A stretch of DNA of 64,000 nucleotides from Taenia hydatigena (taxonomy: Eukaryota; Platyhelminthes; Cestoda; Cyclophyllidea; Taeniidae): NCBI GenBank assembly GCA_036345935.2, contig JADWOT020001200.1, positions 1-64,000 of the forward strand, in the 5' to 3' direction. The notes under the pieces were generated by a model, which ran no database searches, had not been told where the DNA came from, and saw only the letters and a program-made list of their open reading frames with translations. How positions within the stretch are numbered: position 1 is the stretch's first letter; each line of letters opens with the position of its first letter. Shown piece after piece: positions 62,110 to 64,000 of this stretch. The translations under genes and the position numbers were made by a program.

Positions 62110-64000
62110 GTGTCAACGGTGAATTCAATGACAATGGCAGGAGGCTTGCTTCTAATACAAACCTTCTGTGTTCATCTCATTCATTTGCACTTCCACCATT
62201 CTCGCAAACTCAGTTTAGTGGAATTCTTATAAATAGCCATTGCACTCACCATTTCTAGTCTTTTCTCTTGTAAAAGCATTTACTTTAAGCCACTATTTTA
62301 ATTATCTGGGTATAAACCTCGGTATATCTAAAAAAAGGTGGGCATAGAAAACTTGATTAAAGCAATCTGCGATGCAAGCCTACCCAAAAAACTTCAGCAC
62401 CAGATGCTTGGCTAGACAATGCTTTGACAGCCGAAATGAGAAACTAGGTTTTGCGGCTGCTCTACTTCAGAGTTATCTAAAATGTCACCTGTTGCCTATG
62501 AGAAGTGAGTGCAGATGAACTCCATGTCACTGCCATCTCCTCATTGCCTCTCCTCCCTTTTTTACTCTTTTAAGGTCACAACCCTGTGCGCTTATTTTTA
62601 GTCTTACAGTCACTAAGCACAAAGGAGAATAATCTTGCAGGAGCGTAGTTCAGCAGCATTGACGCTTTTATGGAATGCATGGTTGAGTTAAATGGACTTC
62701 GTGTCGACACATCGTTGCAGTGTCCCTTTCCGTGGAGTAAACTACCATTGTGGTGAGAAGGCTTTAGTCAAGAGTGGCAACTATGGCAAGGTAGAATACT
62801 AGGCTGAAGGGGAATAATAAATAGTTCTTTTGACAGATATACCTCTCGTTTGGTTGCTATCTTTTCCCTTTTATCCTAGAGTCTAGCACATTGACGCACA
62901 ATTCCATCTCGTCAACATCTTCATCTCAAGCAAATACGATGGTGGTAGAGCATTAAATTCACGAATCCTTCTCCCTGCCATCTACCACTACCACGTTTCG
63001 ACATGCTGTGCCATTTCCCTGGCCGAATTTAATGCATCCACCCTCCTTTGCATGAATCTAACAAACACGCAAGCGATCGTCACTGCATCCTCTTAGCTAC
63101 TTAAGACCTTCCATCATAATTTAGAACTCAAATCGATGCGCAAATACTGTCTCAGTTAGTTAACTGCCAGACAAAACGGCTTACCTTCTCAAACTGCTTA
63201 AGAGGTAGACACTAGTACTTTAGCGAAGTTCAAGAGCCTTACGATCACGAACTGCAAGGCATGCGCAAACTGTGATGATTCCAAAATGTCCATTGCACCC
63301 CACATGTGCTATGCAATGCATCCACATTTTGTTGTTCCATCAACCAAACACTCAGCACATAACTGATAACATGGTAAAAATAATGCTGAGACAGCATCTC
63401 GTTGGCCTCATAATACTGATCACATAGGTTGACAAAACGAAGCCAGCCAAGTCATGATTCGCCATGGCTTAAGCAAAGTATAGTGAGTTATGTCCTATTG
63501 AAACTATTCGCATTTTGCAGATGCGGATGTTTGAAAGTGAGCAAACTGAGCACATACACTTCGGTACGTGGATATATAAAGACAGTTAAGGCAGGTTATA
63601 AAATTGTCTGAATGAGTTAGTCAACATTCACTGGCCTGTGCCCACCGTTAAGGTGGCAGGCCCGGCTGCACACGACACGGGATTAGTCTTCCCATTCTAG
63701 AACTAATAAAGTGACTAGATTAAGCTATAATTTATTCGCTGTTCTTAAACTCAAAGCGAAATTAGGGTTTGCTTTTCCCACATCGAAAAACCGATTAAAA
63801 CTACCCCGCAAAGAGACTTTCATTCACTTATTGTCTCACGTCGAATGAAAGCAATCAAGCAGACATTCCAGCAGCTCCCTTTTGAGTGGCCTACACATCC
63901 ATAAATCTCATCGCCACTACAAATGTAACTTAAATTCAGCTCACCAGTTTCGATGAGGTCATAAACACCAAGTTGGACGAAGCTACTCATGCATTTAACT
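62110..64000. other. Gene-poor right end of window
   Basis: No supported gene is visible. A 43-nt exon-like piece at 63521-63563 sits between CTATTCGCATTTTGCAG and a GTACGT donor (MRMFESEQTEHIHF), and a GC-richer patch lies near 63640-63690. Both are too short to judge. Confidence 0.35.

Noticed and set aside
1..64000. Bacterial-style features (operons, Shine-Dalgarno sites, CRISPR arrays, insertion sequences)
   Set aside because: Domain content, split genes and gene density are those of an animal genome. No direct-repeat/spacer array or transposase frame was seen.

Overview
The window looks like nuclear DNA from an invertebrate animal, most likely a flatworm and possibly a tapeworm. The sequence contains fragments of animal protein domains (fibronectin type III, ankyrin repeats, C2H2 zinc fingers, BACK/Kelch) in small exons with GT/AG borders. 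Introns run from about 50 to a few hundred bases. Base composition is moderately AT-rich, gene density is low, and diverged repeats are common. The animal assignment is well supported by the domains. The flatworm assignment is inference from the small zinc-finger genes and the Kelch remnants, and it is not proven. At this composition I estimate that more than a hundred open frames of 60 codons or more would arise by chance in 64 kb. I therefore trust only exons supported by a recognised domain, by conservation between two copies, or by good splice borders with matching phase.

Layout: 0-7 kb carries plus-strand exons, including a clear fibronectin type III exon, a Ser/Thr-rich degenerate repeat and a candidate small gene at 6.2-7.1 kb. 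7.26-11.0 kb is a 3.7-kb repeat whose second copy lies at 44.95-48.65 kb in the same orientation. The next 300 bases recur in inverse orientation near 59.8-60.1 kb. 12-22 kb is sparse, with a tRNA-derived element and a tRNA-Arg-like gene. 23.0-26.1 kb holds two tandem, frame-broken copies of a BACK/Kelch gene plus a further remnant. 27-36 kb has scattered candidate exons on the plus strand. 36.4-37.5 kb is a minus-strand ankyrin-repeat gene with two apparent single-base deletions. 40.8-41.8 kb and 57.3-58.2 kb are two paralogous four-finger C2H2 genes with nearly identical exon structure. 42-64 kb otherwise holds repeats, long gene-poor DNA and a few low-confidence exons.

The genes do not form a recognisable pathway. 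The most informative content is the zinc-finger pair, whose four fingers sit on four phase-1-start exons of matching length, and the dispersed and tandem duplications around it. The recurrent single-base losses in homopolymers inside otherwise good domains suggest either recent gene decay or uncorrected long-read sequencing errors.
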